A DNA stretch of 64,000 nt from Photobacterium indicum (GTDB taxonomy: Bacteria > Pseudomonadota > Gammaproteobacteria > Enterobacterales > Vibrionaceae), in the NCBI RefSeq assembly GCF_003026215.1, contig NZ_PYOC01000002.1:620001-684000 (forward strand). The letters run 5' to 3'. Positions 1 to 9,293 of this stretch are shown here, in pieces (the first letter of the stretch is position 1; every line of letters begins with the position of its first letter). Below the pieces are notes generated by a model. That model searched no databases and was not told where the DNA came from. It worked only from the letters and a program-made list of their open reading frames with translations. A program made the translations under genes and the position numbers.

Positions 1-944
1 CCAACACTAATATCGAAGAAATCGATGAATGCACTACCAATATTGATAGAGAACATAAACATCAGATACATTACAACGAAGAAAAATGGGATACCAAATG
101 CACGGTGTAATAATACAGCATCAATTTTGTCGCTAATGCTTCGGCTTAATTTACCTTCTTGACGACGCACCTTTTGGCAGAGTTGGTGCAAATAGGTATA
201 ACGCACATCAGCAACTTGAATATCAGGGTCAACTTCAACTAATAATTTATTACGTATATTACATGCTTGGCTTTTATCTGCTTCAGATAAGCCATTAATC
301 ACTAAGGTATCATTCTCTAATACACGAATAGCTTGAGAACGTGCGTTTAGTTGGCCATTAGAAAATAAACCTTCAAGCTCAGCAATTGCTGATTCAAAAT
401 GCTTACCATAATCTAAAGCCATGTCACCAACTGCGACACCCTGAGCAAGCATTTTATGTAGGTTCGTTTTGAACGCTTCGACTTGTTTTAAATTATTTGC
501 AGATAAACATAAAACAGGGCATCCAAGCATTTTTTCTAATGCTTTAACATCCAGAATTTGACGCTGGCGCTGTAACACATCCATTTTATTAAGCACGACC
601 ACCATTGGGCGCCCTAATTCACGTAATTGCAGTGTCATATACAAACTACGTTCAAGACAAGATGCATCAACCACATTGATGATGACATCGGCAGGTGTCG
701 TTAATATTGCGCGTGAAGCAATAGCCTCATCTAAACTATTCGCATCATTTGCACTGTCTAGGTTATAGATACCAGGCAAGTCTGTTAATGCAAAATTATC
801 ACCGGCACATTGGTAGTTACCCGTCTTCTTTTCTACAGTTACACCAGCCCAGTTACCGACTTGCTGCTTTGCACCAGTAAGACCATTAAATAAAGTTGTT
901 TTACCACTGTTTGGATTACCAACAGTTAAAATATTGTACTTCAT
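1..944 (-). CDS. feoB: Ferrous iron transporter FeoB, N-terminal part (cut by window edge)
   Basis: Inner-membrane Fe(II) permease with a cytosolic GTPase-like domain. About 314 codons are visible; the rest lies beyond the left edge. The N-terminus has G1 GNPNSGKTT, G3 DLPG and G4 NKMD, followed by the helical linker domain and the first hydrophobic segment (FFFVVMYLMFMFSI) near the edge. The ATG at 942-944 shares one base with the stop codon of feoA, the normal translational coupling of feoAB. Identity is firm from the G motifs and from the FeoA neighbour. Confidence 0.96.
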   Translation of the reverse strand, partial: MKYNILTVGNPNSGKTTLFNGLTGAKQQVGNWAGVTVEKKTGNYQCAGDNFALTDLPGIYNLDSANDANSLDEAIASRAILTTPADVIINVVDASCLERSLYMTLQLRELGRPMVVVLNKMDVLQRQRQILDVKALEKMLGCPVLCLSANNLKQVEAFKTNLHKMLAQGVAVGDMALDYGKHFESAIAELEGLFSNGQLNARSQAIRVLENDTLVINGLSEADKSQACNIRNKLLVEVDPDIQVADVRYTYLHQLCQKVRRQEGKLSRSISDKIDAVLLHRAFGIPFFFVVMYLMFMFSINIGSAFIDFFDISV

Positions 945-1171
945 TAATGTGCCTCCACTTCAATATCTGCAGCAATTTGCTTACGTAAGGCAATATTAAC
1001 ACCACGAACTCGAACCTGAAGAGGGTCTCCCAGCGGAGCAAAACGCACGACCGTAATTTCAGTGTTAGGCAATAGTCCCATTACCATCAACTTTTTACGG
1101 GTTGCAGTAGGAAGATCAGATAAATGGGTGACAATGCCGCTTTCACCGCACGACAACTCAGACAGTTTCAT
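944..1171 (-). CDS. feoA: Ferrous iron transport protein FeoA
   Basis: Small cytosolic SH3-like protein of 75 residues needed for Fe(II) uptake through FeoB. The length and the motifs GESGIVTHL, MGLLPNTEITVVRFAPLGDP and the VRG..IALR core are typical of FeoA. It is the first gene of feoAB and its stop overlaps the feoB start by one base. A Fur-box-like sequence lies just upstream at 1188-1206. Confidence 0.96.
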   Translation of the reverse strand: MKLSELSCGESGIVTHLSDLPTATRKKLMVMGLLPNTEITVVRFAPLGDPLQVRVRGVNIALRKQIAADIEVEAH

Positions 1172-1187
1172 AGTAAATAACTACCTT

Positions 1188-1206
1188 AATAAGAATTATT
1201 AGTATT
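1188..1206 (-). promoter_or_regulatory. Candidate Fur box before feoAB
   Basis: Read on the minus strand, this 19-mer matches the classical Fur consensus GATAATGATAATCATTATC at 13 of 19 positions. It lies 16 bases upstream of the feoA start, where a repressor would block transcription. feoAB is Fur-controlled in many enterobacteria and vibrios; binding here is inferred. Confidence 0.45.
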
Positions 1207-1350
1207 TCCACTTAAGATCTTACACATTCAGTTGCATTCTATCTTGTTTAAAATCAACATTTACCCACTCACACATGGATTCATTGATTCCAAAAATGAA
1301 GGTTTTAATTTTAGGAAATCTCATACTTCTTTCCAGTATTTTGAATCCAT

Positions 1351-1377
1351 AAAAAAGCGCACTGAGTGCGCTTTTTT
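1351..1377 (-). terminator. Rho-independent terminator, mepM/feo intergenic
   Basis: Stem AAAAAAGCGCACT...AGTGCGCTTTTTT with a very short loop and U-runs on both strands. It follows the mepM stop (1409) and separates the znuA-mepM transcript from feoAB. Confidence 0.85.
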
Positions 1378-1408
1378 CAATTACGTAGTAATACTAATCT
1401 AGGCAAGT

Positions 1409-2758
1409 TTAACCAGGCATAACATTCAATAATCTTTGCTTCTCTTCACTCGCTTCTTTCTTAAATACTGAGCGTGCTTTTCCTGCTATAGGTGCAGCTT
1501 GAGGTAAAGGTACTTTCATTGCATTCACTGGGCGATTATTTTTAATCAATTCAAAATGAAGATGTGGACCCGTTGAACGTCCAGTATTGCCACTTAAAGC
1601 AATACGTTCGCCCATTTTTATTCTATCGCCAACTTTGACTAAGCGCTTACTCAAATGCAGATAGCGCGTCATATAATCACGCCCGTGCTTAACGACAATG
1701 TAATTACCAGCTAATCGGTGATATCTTGATTTCACCACAACACCGTCTCCTGCTGACAGTATTGGCGTACCAATAGGCACAGCAAAGTCGGTACCATTGT
1801 GTGGTGAGATCCGCCCTGTTACAGGGTGCTTACGATTAGGGTTAAACGACGAACTAATACGATAACGTTTCGCCGTTGGGTAACGTCGAAGAGCGCGATT
1901 CAAACTTTGGCCATTCACATCATAAAACTGACCATCAGAGTGACGCATTATGAAAACTTCTCGATTACCACTTAAGTAAAAAAGAGCCTTAACATCCCCT
2001 CGCCCCACCGACTTACCATCAATGAATTCACGATCAACAGAGACTGCAAAACGATCGCCTTTTCGCGCTACACGCCCAAAGTCAAATTTCCATTGCAATG
2101 CTTTTACGACAGTTTGGATTTGTGATGGTGACAAACCAGCAGCTTGTGCTGAGTTATAAAAGCTTCCTGAAACTCGCCCCGTTAAGAAGACGGATTGGAT
2201 TACACCTGTTTTCTCAACGGCTTTATAAGTATAAGCTTTAGGGCCTAACACAAAGGTATCGGTCGTTTTTTTATTGCGCTGAATAGAAAGCTCTTTCACT
2301 TTCCCCTCTTTATTCAACGACCATTCAATACTTTGCCCTACATGTAGGTTCTGAATTGTTTTATTCGCATCAATTAAACGATACATATCGCTTATTGGTA
2401 GCGCATATTGCGAAAATATAGACCCTAAGGTGTCACCTGATGTGACAGTATGAGAGTGCGCAACATCTGTAACTTCATCAAGCTTCTGTTCTAATTCATC
2501 TTTAGGCGCTAAAAACTCGGGATCGGCTTGATCAATAACGGCACCTAAAGGCTCGCTATTGTTTTCTGACAAAATTTCAATATCATCATGAGCGAGTTGA
2601 ATCTCAACTCGCTGAGTAGATGGAAACGTAGGAGTAGTATGTTTACCAGGTTGCCAAAGAAGGGCAAGAGCCACCAATAATGACGTAGAGGCCAACGCAA
2701 TCCGATGCTGCCTAGGTAACTGTTTAGCTGAAGAAGTTGCAACCTTGTAAAATTTCAT
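1409..2758 (-). CDS. mepM: Murein DD-endopeptidase MepM (M23 family)
   Basis: Periplasmic, membrane-anchored zinc metallopeptidase that cuts D-Ala-mDAP cross-links in peptidoglycan to allow insertion of new strands. The 449-residue protein has an N-terminal anchor (IALASTSLLVALALLW), a LysM/OapA-like region around HTVTSGDTLGSIFSQY, and a C-terminal M23 LytM domain with the zinc ligands HNGTDFAVP and GPHLHFELI. Length agrees with E. coli MepM (about 440). It lies two bases downstream of znuA, in the same orientation; E. coli also has mepM next to znuA, so zinc supply and a zinc-dependent hydrolase are genetically linked. Confidence 0.95.
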   Translation of the reverse strand: MKFYKVATSSAKQLPRQHRIALASTSLLVALALLWQPGKHTTPTFPSTQRVEIQLAHDDIEILSENNSEPLGAVIDQADPEFLAPKDELEQKLDEVTDVAHSHTVTSGDTLGSIFSQYALPISDMYRLIDANKTIQNLHVGQSIEWSLNKEGKVKELSIQRNKKTTDTFVLGPKAYTYKAVEKTGVIQSVFLTGRVSGSFYNSAQAAGLSPSQIQTVVKALQWKFDFGRVARKGDRFAVSVDREFIDGKSVGRGDVKALFYLSGNREVFIMRHSDGQFYDVNGQSLNRALRRYPTAKRYRISSSFNPNRKHPVTGRISPHNGTDFAVPIGTPILSAGDGVVVKSRYHRLAGNYIVVKHGRDYMTRYLHLSKRLVKVGDRIKMGERIALSGNTGRSTGPHLHFELIKNNRPVNAMKVPLPQAAPIAGKARSVFKKEASEEKQRLLNVMPG

Positions 2759-2760
2759 TT

Positions 2761-3654
2761 TTATTTAAGACACTTGCTAAAACTTTCCCCCAACTCCTCC
2801 AGGAATTGGACATAACCTCCCTTGCCCTCAGCAATATTTGTTGCCATAGGGTCAAGAGTACCTATCTTCACTTCAGTGCCATTAATTACACTGTTAATAA
2901 CAGAAGGAGAAAACTGAGGCTCACTAAAGACGCAAGAAGCTTGTTGATCTTGTAATGTTCGACGAATTGAGATTAACGTCTTCGCACCTGGTCTACGATC
3001 TGGCTCTACCGTAAAATGACCAAGATTGTTTAATCCAAATTGTTCTTCAAAATAACCATAACCGTCATGAAAAACAAAATAGCCATGGTCAGCTACTGGC
3101 TTCAATTTATTTTCTAGCGCTAGAATTGCCTCTTTCACCTCTGTAGTGAACTGGGAAAGGTTAGCTTCATATTCATTTTTATGCAATGGATCATGCTTAA
3201 CAAGCGCGCTAGTGATCACATTTGCAGCTTGAATTGCTTGCTTTGGCCCTAACCATAGATGCGGATCTATACCATCATGGCTATGTTTATGGTCACCATG
3301 GTCGATAACCTCATCATTATCATAATGGCGAAAATCGACTGAATGCGAGAGCGTAATTGCTAAACTGTTCTCTTTATCTGTTAACAATTTGGTGAGGAAA
3401 CGCTCCAATTCCGGCCCTACCCATATCACCAAATCAGCATCTTGAATTTTTTTAACATCTGAAGGACGTAATGCATAATCATGTGGAGAAGTACCTGGAG
3501 GCAAAATACTCTCACTGGTTGTTACACCTTCTACCAGTTCTTGCACAATCAAATTTAATGGCTTCACCGTGGTAACAACCGTAAAGTCTTTTGCTGATAC
3601 TGTTGTTGAAAAAGCTAACGCAATGGCACTACACCACAAGGTAAAGCGACGCAT
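2761..3654 (-). CDS. znuA: Zinc ABC transporter periplasmic binding protein ZnuA
   Basis: Captures Zn(II) in the periplasm and delivers it to ZnuBC. The start at 3654 gives a clean signal peptide (MRRFTLWCSAIALAFSTTVSA) and has an AGGA ribosome site; a longer reading upstream would run through the operator and is rejected. The histidine-rich loop (HGDHKHSHDG) and the ligands in GTSPHDYALRPSD, DPHLWLGP and HDGYGYFEE are those of ZnuA. It is divergent from znuCB across a Zur-type operator. Confidence 0.96.
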   Translation of the reverse strand: MRRFTLWCSAIALAFSTTVSAKDFTVVTTVKPLNLIVQELVEGVTTSESILPPGTSPHDYALRPSDVKKIQDADLVIWVGPELERFLTKLLTDKENSLAITLSHSVDFRHYDNDEVIDHGDHKHSHDGIDPHLWLGPKQAIQAANVITSALVKHDPLHKNEYEANLSQFTTEVKEAILALENKLKPVADHGYFVFHDGYGYFEEQFGLNNLGHFTVEPDRRPGAKTLISIRRTLQDQQASCVFSEPQFSPSVINSVINGTEVKIGTLDPMATNIAEGKGGYVQFLEELGESFSKCLK

Positions 3655-3694
3655 AAGAATTCCTATAAAAATTAAAGATGACGAGCAATATGGT

Positions 3695-3717
3695 GTGATG
3701 TTATAATATAACACCTT
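3695..3717. promoter_or_regulatory. Zur operator in the znuA/znuCB divergent promoter
   Basis: The core TGTTATAATATAACA at 3699-3713 is a perfect seven-base dyad around a central A, within the wider GTGATGTTATAATATAACAC. This matches the known gammaproteobacterial Zur site (GAAATGTTATAATATAACATTTC type). Its place between the two divergent zinc-uptake units suggests one Zur dimer pair controls both. Confidence 0.85.
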
Positions 3718-3749
3718 ACTTTTGCAAATCTCTATAAGCATTCTTTTTT

Positions 3750-4523
3750 ATGACAACGTTAGTTGAATTACAATCGGTGACTGTCACTTTTGGTGACCGA
3801 CATGTACTTGACCAAGTATCAATGAAACTTGAGCGAGGGCAGATCACCACATTAATTGGTCCTAATGGTGCAGGTAAATCGACTTTAGTTAAAGTCATTA
3901 CAGGACTACGTAAACCTTCTGCAGGGCACGTTGTTCGTCAAAAAGGAATTAGGATTGGCTACGTACCGCAGAAGTTACAACTCAACTCAACCTTGCCATT
4001 AACGGTCGACCGCTTCATGCGTCTAGCTGGTAGCTATGACGAAAATGCCAGGAAAGAAGCATTAACCTTAGTCGGTGGCACTCACTTACATCATAGTGAT
4101 ATGCATTCGTTATCGGGTGGTGAAATGCAGCGGGTTTTATTAGCGCGTGCACTATTACAAAAACCTGACGTATTAGTGCTAGATGAGCCTGTTCAAGGTG
4201 TAGATGTAAATGGTCAACTTGAACTCTACAATCTAATTCAAAGACTTCGCGATATATTAAATTGTTCGATCTTAATGGTATCGCACGATCTACATTTAGT
4301 GATGGCAAAAACTGATAACGTTATTTGTTTACACCATCATATTTGTTGCTCAGGTGAACCCGATACAATTACTAATCACCCGTCATATGTTGCGCTATTT
4401 GGTCAACAGCAGAGTGAGCAACTCGCATTATATCACCACCACCATAATCATGAGCACGATTTAGCTGGTAGCCCTGTCGGCCCATGCCAACATAATAAAC
4501 AACACGGACACGATAATGCTTGA
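3750..4523 (+). CDS. znuC: Zinc ABC transporter ATP-binding protein ZnuC
   Basis: ATPase that powers zinc import through ZnuB. The protein has Walker A GPNGAGKST, signature LSGGEMQR and Walker B VLVLDEP, and 257 residues as expected. The C-terminal tail is rich in histidine (YHHHHNHEHD), common in ZnuC. No strong ribosome site precedes the ATG. The gene overlaps znuB by eight bases, so the two are translationally coupled. Confidence 0.96.
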   Translation: MTTLVELQSVTVTFGDRHVLDQVSMKLERGQITTLIGPNGAGKSTLVKVITGLRKPSAGHVVRQKGIRIGYVPQKLQLNSTLPLTVDRFMRLAGSYDENARKEALTLVGGTHLHHSDMHSLSGGEMQRVLLARALLQKPDVLVLDEPVQGVDVNGQLELYNLIQRLRDILNCSILMVSHDLHLVMAKTDNVICLHHHICCSGEPDTITNHPSYVALFGQQQSEQLALYHHHHNHEHDLAGSPVGPCQHNKQHGHDNA

Positions 4524-5301
4524 GTTTCTTCTTCCTGCGCTTGCTGCTGGTATTGGTATCGCAATTCTAGCGGGGCCACTAGGTTCTTTCGTTGTATGGC
4601 GAAAAATGGCTTACTTTGGTGATACATTATCTCACGCATCATTACTAGGAATAGCCCTCGGTTTTCTATTTGATATAAACCTAAACTTAGCGCTAATTAT
4701 TTGTTGTATGGTGCTAGCCGTTATTTTAGTGAGCTTGCAAAAACAAAAATATGTCGCAACAGATACTTTACTCGGTATTTTGGCACACAGTGCATTGTCG
4801 TTAGGCTTAGTGGCAGTGAGTTTTCTTGATCATGTTCGTATCGATTTAATGTCTTATCTTTTCGGTGATCTACTGGCCGTTACAGCCGCTGATTTGATGT
4901 GGATATACGGCGGGGGGATTTTAGTACTTGGTGCGCTGATCGCACTTTGGCGTCCGCTACTATCAATGACCATCAATGAAGACATGGCACAAGTGGAAGG
5001 GGTAAATGTAGACTTAATGCGACTGGCACTAATGCTAATGGTGGGTATGGTTATCGCCGTAGCAATGAAGTTTGTTGGCGCATTAATTATTACATCATTA
5101 CTCATTATTCCAGCAGCAACCGCCCGTAGATTCTCACATAGCCCAGAAATGATGGCGTGTATGGCCTCTGTTATTGGCATTATTGCAGTATTTATCGGTC
5201 TTGCAATGTCATGGCATTATGACACACCTGCAGGCCCTTCCGTTGTTGTCGCAGCAGCTGCGATGTTCATGCTAAGCCAGTTGAGAAGAGCAGAAAGATA
5301 A
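4516..5301 (+). CDS. znuB: Zinc ABC transporter permease ZnuB
   Basis: Inner-membrane channel subunit of ZnuABC, 261 residues, with about eight hydrophobic helices and the family stretches AGPLGSFVVWRKMAYFGDTL and YDTPAGPSVV. It starts inside the end of znuC and is followed by a terminator, so znuCB is a two-gene operon. Confidence 0.96.
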   Translation: MLEFLLPALAAGIGIAILAGPLGSFVVWRKMAYFGDTLSHASLLGIALGFLFDINLNLALIICCMVLAVILVSLQKQKYVATDTLLGILAHSALSLGLVAVSFLDHVRIDLMSYLFGDLLAVTAADLMWIYGGGILVLGALIALWRPLLSMTINEDMAQVEGVNVDLMRLALMLMVGMVIAVAMKFVGALIITSLLIIPAATARRFSHSPEMMACMASVIGIIAVFIGLAMSWHYDTPAGPSVVVAAAAMFMLSQLRRAER

Positions 5302-5329
5302 CGTTGCTACTACATTACTGTAGACAGAG

Positions 5330-5357
5330 AAAGCCAGCATGTATTGCTGGCTTTTCT
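5330..5357 (+). terminator. Terminator after znuCB
   Basis: Ten-base stem AAAGCCAGCA / TGCTGGCTTT, loop TGTAT, followed by TCTTT. It lies 29 bases after the znuB stop. Confidence 0.85.
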
Positions 5358-5402
5358 TTATCAACGAGAAATACGATTGATTAAAAGCATATAATTAAAT
5401 AT

Positions 5403-5711
5403 CTAATTAAAGAAGCTACGGTGCTTCTCATTACATGTTTTTTTAATTTTCATTGATACTGCTCTATTTTTGGAATCTGGCAGGTAATCGAGTAAACATT
5501 GATTATAGTTCGCATCTTCTTCAGACAACATGAAGTTATCAACATAAAGCTGGTTACAGGCATGGGTTAACATGCTGGCCGCACTCGGATCTTCCGTGCC
5601 AGTTACATACTGTAAAACACAGTCTTGATACGCTGCTTTATCTTCCTTAGCTTGTACACTACCTACAATAAACAGCAGTACGAAGAATATTTTGTACTTA
5701 TTCATAGACAT
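5403..5711 (-). CDS. Small exported four-cysteine protein of unknown function
   Basis: About 102 residues with a Sec signal peptide (MSMNKYKIFFVLLFIVGSVQA), so probably periplasmic. The mature part has two related modules: CVLQYVTGTEDPSAASM...HACNQLY and CLLDYLPDSKNRAVSM...KTCNEKH, each Cys-x2-[YD]Y with a second Cys about 22 residues on, suggesting two disulfide-bonded units from an internal duplication. The start at 5711 is chosen because GGTG lies six bases before it; a GTG at 5720 and an ATG at 5705 are alternatives. I do not recognise a function. It resembles four-cysteine secreted proteins reported as hypothetical in Vibrionaceae. Confidence 0.7.
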   Translation of the reverse strand: MSMNKYKIFFVLLFIVGSVQAKEDKAAYQDCVLQYVTGTEDPSAASMLTHACNQLYVDNFMLSEEDANYNQCLLDYLPDSKNRAVSMKIKKTCNEKHRSFFN

Positions 5712-5811
5712 TAAATACACCGTTCAATTTTTAGTGATTATACAATAAAAAAAATATATTCCTGCTTAACGAGCAGTGAATAAAACCGACTAAATTGAAT
5801 CGCGTTCAAAT

Positions 5812-5844
5812 AAAAAAGCCTATCTAATAATAGATAGGCTTTTT
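5812..5844 (-). terminator. Terminator of the sdh-suc transcript
   Basis: Stem AAAAAGCCTATCT / AGATAGGCTTTTT around a short AT loop, 31 bases after the sucD stop, with U-runs on both strands. Confidence 0.88.
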
Positions 5845-5874
5845 ACACTAGCAAAAACTAAAGAAGTAAAATAA

Positions 5875-6747
5875 TTACCAACCAGTAACTTCACGTAATG
5901 CTTTACCGATATCAGCAAGGCTTTTCACTGTCTTAACGCCAGCTTCTTCAAGGGCTGCAAACTTATCTTCAGCAGTACCTTTACCACCAGAAATAATCGC
6001 ACCAGCATGACCCATACGCTTACCAGGAGGAGCCGTAACACCTGCGATGTAAGAAACAACAGGTTTAGTCACGTTAGCTTTGATGAATGCTGCCGCTTCT
6101 TCTTCTGCAGTACCACCGATTTCACCAATCATTACGATTGCTTCAGTTTCAGGGTCTTCTTGGAAAAGTTTAAGAATATCAATGAAGTTAGAACCAGGGA
6201 TAGGGTCGCCACCGATACCAACACATGTAGACTGACCGAAACCTTCGTCTGTAGTTTGCTTAACAGCTTCGTAAGTAAGCGTACCTGAACGAGATACAAT
6301 ACCTACTTTACCTTTCTGATGAATATGACCAGGCATGATGCCGATCTTACATTCGTCAGGAGTAATAACGCCCGGACAGTTAGGACCAATCATCACTACG
6401 CTGGCTTCATCTAAACGTACTTTTACGTCAAGAAGATCAAGCGTTGGAATACCTTCAGTTATCGTTACGATTAACTTAATGCCAGCATCAATTGCTTCAA
6501 GGATTGCATCTTTACAGAAAGGTGCGGGTACATAGATAACGGATGCTGTTGCGCCAGTTTCTTCAACGGCTTCACGTACGGTATTAAATACAGGAAGACC
6601 AAGGTGCGCTGTGCCACCTTTACCAGGTGAAACGCCACCAACCATTTTTGTACCGTATGCGATAGCTTGCTCTGAGTGGAAAGTACCTTGACCACCAGTG
6701 AAGCCCTGACAAATAACTTTTGTATCTTTATTAATTAGTACAGACAT
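5875..6747 (-). CDS. sucD: Succinyl-CoA synthetase alpha subunit
   Basis: Catalyses, with SucC, succinyl-CoA + NDP + Pi to succinate + CoA + NTP in the TCA cycle. The 290-residue protein has the CoA-binding Rossmann fold ([18 protein letters not shown]), GPNCPG and the phosphohistidine segment [10 protein letters not shown]. Its ATG overlaps the sucC stop by one base. It is the last gene of the sdhCDAB-sucABCD set. Confidence 0.98.
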   Translation of the reverse strand: MSVLINKDTKVICQGFTGGQGTFHSEQAIAYGTKMVGGVSPGKGGTAHLGLPVFNTVREAVEETGATASVIYVPAPFCKDAILEAIDAGIKLIVTITEGIPTLDLLDVKVRLDEASVVMIGPNCPGVITPDECKIGIMPGHIHQKGKVGIVSRSGTLTYEAVKQTTDEGFGQSTCVGIGGDPIPGSNFIDILKLFQEDPETEAIVMIGEIGGTAEEEAAAFIKANVTKPVVSYIAGVTAPPGKRMGHAGAIISGGKGTAEDKFAALEEAGVKTVKSLADIGKALREVTGW

Positions 6748-7913
6748 TATTTGCCCTCCGCTGCAGCAACTACTTTTTCCGCAGCTTCAGATAAAGAAGT
6801 CGCAGCAATAATATTCAGACCACTTTCCGCCAGTTTTTTCGAACCTAGAGGTGCGTTGTTACCTTCAAGGCGAACAACTACGGGTACTTTAACACCAACC
6901 TCTTCAACAGCACCGATGATGCCATCAGCAATAAGATCACAACGTACGATACCGCCAAAGATATTGACTAGAACCGCTTTAACATTCGTATCCGATAGGA
7001 TGATCTTAAATGCTTCAGTTACACGTTCTTTTGTGGCGCCGCCCCCTACATCTAGGAAGTTAGCAGGTTGACCGCCATGTAGGTTTACGATATCCATCGT
7101 ACCCATAGCAAGTCCAGCGCCATTAACCATACAGCCAATGCTACCGTCTAGTGCAACATAGTTAAGTTCCCATTGCGCAGCATGTGCTTCGCGCTCATCT
7201 TCTTGAGATGGATCGTGCATTTCGCGTAGCTTAGGTTGACGGTACATTGCATTTGAATCAATGTTGATTTTTCCATCAAGACACAAAAGGTTACCTTCAG
7301 CAGTAACAACAAGTGGGTTGATTTCTAATAGCGCTAAGTCGTATTGAGCAAACATGTTGCCTAGACCCAGAAAGATTTTAACGAATTGCTTAATTTGATC
7401 GCCAACTAGGCCAAGTTTAAATGCAAGTTCACGACCCTGATATGGCTGAGGGCCAACCAATGGATCAATCGCAGCTTGGTGAATAAGTTCTGGCGTTTCT
7501 TCAGCAATTTTTTCAATATCCACACCGCCTTCAGTCGATGCCATGAATACAATGCGACGTGTAGCGCGGTCTACAACCGCACCTAAATATAATTCGTTTG
7601 CGATGTTAGACGCTTCTTCAACCAAGATTTTCGTTACTGGTTGACCATTTGCATCAGTTTGGAAAGTGACGAGGTTTTTACCCAACCATTTTTGAGCAAA
7701 TTCTTTAACACCGTCTTTTGTATCATGTATCTCTACGCCACCCGCTTTACCACGGCCGCCTGCGTGTACCTGACACTTAACAACTTTTTTATCTGTACTA
7801 ATACGACCAGCAGCTTCAAATGCTTCTTGCGCTGTATCACATGCGAAACCTTCTGGAACTGGCAAACCGTACTCAGCAAAAAGCTGTTTTGCTTGGTATT
7901 CATGCAAATTCAT
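6747..7913 (-). CDS. sucC: Succinyl-CoA synthetase beta subunit
   Basis: ATP-grasp subunit that binds the nucleotide and succinate; 388 residues as in E. coli. Visible motifs are [39 protein letters not shown] and [13 protein letters not shown]. The stop overlaps the sucD start. A 137-base spacer containing a hairpin separates it from sucB. Confidence 0.98.
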   Translation of the reverse strand: MNLHEYQAKQLFAEYGLPVPEGFACDTAQEAFEAAGRISTDKKVVKCQVHAGGRGKAGGVEIHDTKDGVKEFAQKWLGKNLVTFQTDANGQPVTKILVEEASNIANELYLGAVVDRATRRIVFMASTEGGVDIEKIAEETPELIHQAAIDPLVGPQPYQGRELAFKLGLVGDQIKQFVKIFLGLGNMFAQYDLALLEINPLVVTAEGNLLCLDGKINIDSNAMYRQPKLREMHDPSQEDEREAHAAQWELNYVALDGSIGCMVNGAGLAMGTMDIVNLHGGQPANFLDVGGGATKERVTEAFKIILSDTNVKAVLVNIFGGIVRCDLIADGIIGAVEEVGVKVPVVVRLEGNNAPLGSKKLAESGLNIIAATSLSEAAEKVVAAAEGK

Positions 7914-8009
7914 GATGTTCTATCCGTTTTATATCCCTTAGGGGAAGTGTTATATCCATATGAAATACTCTTGGGTATTTCTTCGTCATTCTATCTTCAA
8001 GCTTTTATG

Positions 8010-8038
8010 TAAGCCGGACGTTGAGCCTGCCCGGCTTA
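8010..8038 (-). other. Hairpin in the sucB-sucC spacer
   Basis: Perfect eight-base inverted repeat TAAGCCGG / CCGGCTTA with a 13-base loop, directly after the sucB stop and before sucC. There is no U-run, so it is more likely an mRNA stability or processing element than a terminator. Confidence 0.55.
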
Positions 8039-8050
8039 GCTTTTTAGATA

Positions 8051-9265
8051 TTAAACGTCTAGTAATAGACGTGTTGGGTCTTCTAATAGATCTTTAATTG
8101 TTACCAGGTAACCCACTGACTCTCGACCATCGACTAAACGGTGATCATAAGACAGTGCAAGGTACATCATTGGTAAAATTTCCACCTTACCATCAACAGC
8201 CATTGGGCGGTCAGCAATTTTATGCATACCCAAAATAGCGGCTTGCGGTGGGTTAATAATCGGCGTAGACATCAGAGAACCGAAGACTCCACCGTTGGTA
8301 ATTGTGAAGTTACCACCAATCAATTCGTCAACAGTAAGCTTACCGTCACGACCTTTGATTGCTAGCTCACGAATACCTTTCTCGATTTCAGCTAGGCTCA
8401 GTTTGTCACAGTCACGTAGAACCGGAGTAACTAAACCACGCGGCGTTGATACCGCAATGCTGACATCGAAGAAGTTATGATAAACAATATCATCGCCATC
8501 GATTGATGCGTTTACTTCAGGGTAACGTTTTAGGGCTTCAACAACCGCTTTCACGTAGAAAGACATGAAACCTAAACGAATACCATGACGCTCTTCAAAG
8601 ATATCTTTGTATTGCTTACGAAGGTCCATGATTGGTTTCATATTAACTTCGTTAAACGTCGTTAACATTGCAGTGCTATTTTTAGCTTCAAGCAAACGCT
8701 CTGCAACACGCTTACGTAGGCGAGTCATAGGAACTCGTTTCTCGCTACGCGCAGCAAGTGGCGCTTCTACTTTAGCTTCAGCAGCAGTAGGAGTAACCGC
8801 TGGAGCACTGCCATTTTTCAGGTAAGCTTCCACGTCTTCACGAGTGATTCTACCGCCAACACCAGTGCCTTTAACCGCAGATGCTTCAATGCTGTGTTCG
8901 CCAAGTAGACGACGTACAGCAGGGCTTAGTGCTTCATTCGTTTCTTCAGTCAGTGATGCCGTATTGCGCTTGTTCGGCGATGATTCAGCAGCAGCTGGCA
9001 CATCCTTTGTTGGTTCACCAGCAACCGCACCCGCTTTAATCTTACCAATTAGCTGCTTAGATAAAACAGTGGTGCCATCAGCTTCAATAATTGCTTCTAA
9101 GATACCATCTTGAGGTGCTGGAACTTCCAACACTACTTTGTCAGTTTCAATATCAACCAACACTTCATCACGTGTAACAGCATCGCCAGGCTGCTTATGC
9201 CAAGTCGCAACTGTCGCATCAGCAACGGATTCAGGTAAATCAGGAACCAGAATTTCGATCGTCAT
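8051..9265 (-). CDS. sucB: Dihydrolipoyl succinyltransferase (E2 of 2-oxoglutarate dehydrogenase)
   Basis: E2 core of the 2-oxoglutarate dehydrogenase complex, transferring succinyl groups from lipoamide to CoA. The 404 residues show a lipoyl domain (about 1-75, lipoylated Lys in [12 protein letters not shown]), an E3/E1-binding domain around [20 protein letters not shown], an Ala/Pro linker and the catalytic domain with the [11 protein letters not shown] motif near the C-terminus. It lies 28 bases after sucA. Confidence 0.98.
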   Translation of the reverse strand: MTIEILVPDLPESVADATVATWHKQPGDAVTRDEVLVDIETDKVVLEVPAPQDGILEAIIEADGTTVLSKQLIGKIKAGAVAGEPTKDVPAAAESSPNKRNTASLTEETNEALSPAVRRLLGEHSIEASAVKGTGVGGRITREDVEAYLKNGSAPAVTPTAAEAKVEAPLAARSEKRVPMTRLRKRVAERLLEAKNSTAMLTTFNEVNMKPIMDLRKQYKDIFEERHGIRLGFMSFYVKAVVEALKRYPEVNASIDGDDIVYHNFFDVSIAVSTPRGLVTPVLRDCDKLSLAEIEKGIRELAIKGRDGKLTVDELIGGNFTITNGGVFGSLMSTPIINPPQAAILGMHKIADRPMAVDGKVEILPMMYLALSYDHRLVDGRESVGYLVTIKDLLEDPTRLLLDV

Positions 9266-9293
9266 ATCGGTTTTGTCCTTTTGTTTCCAGTTC

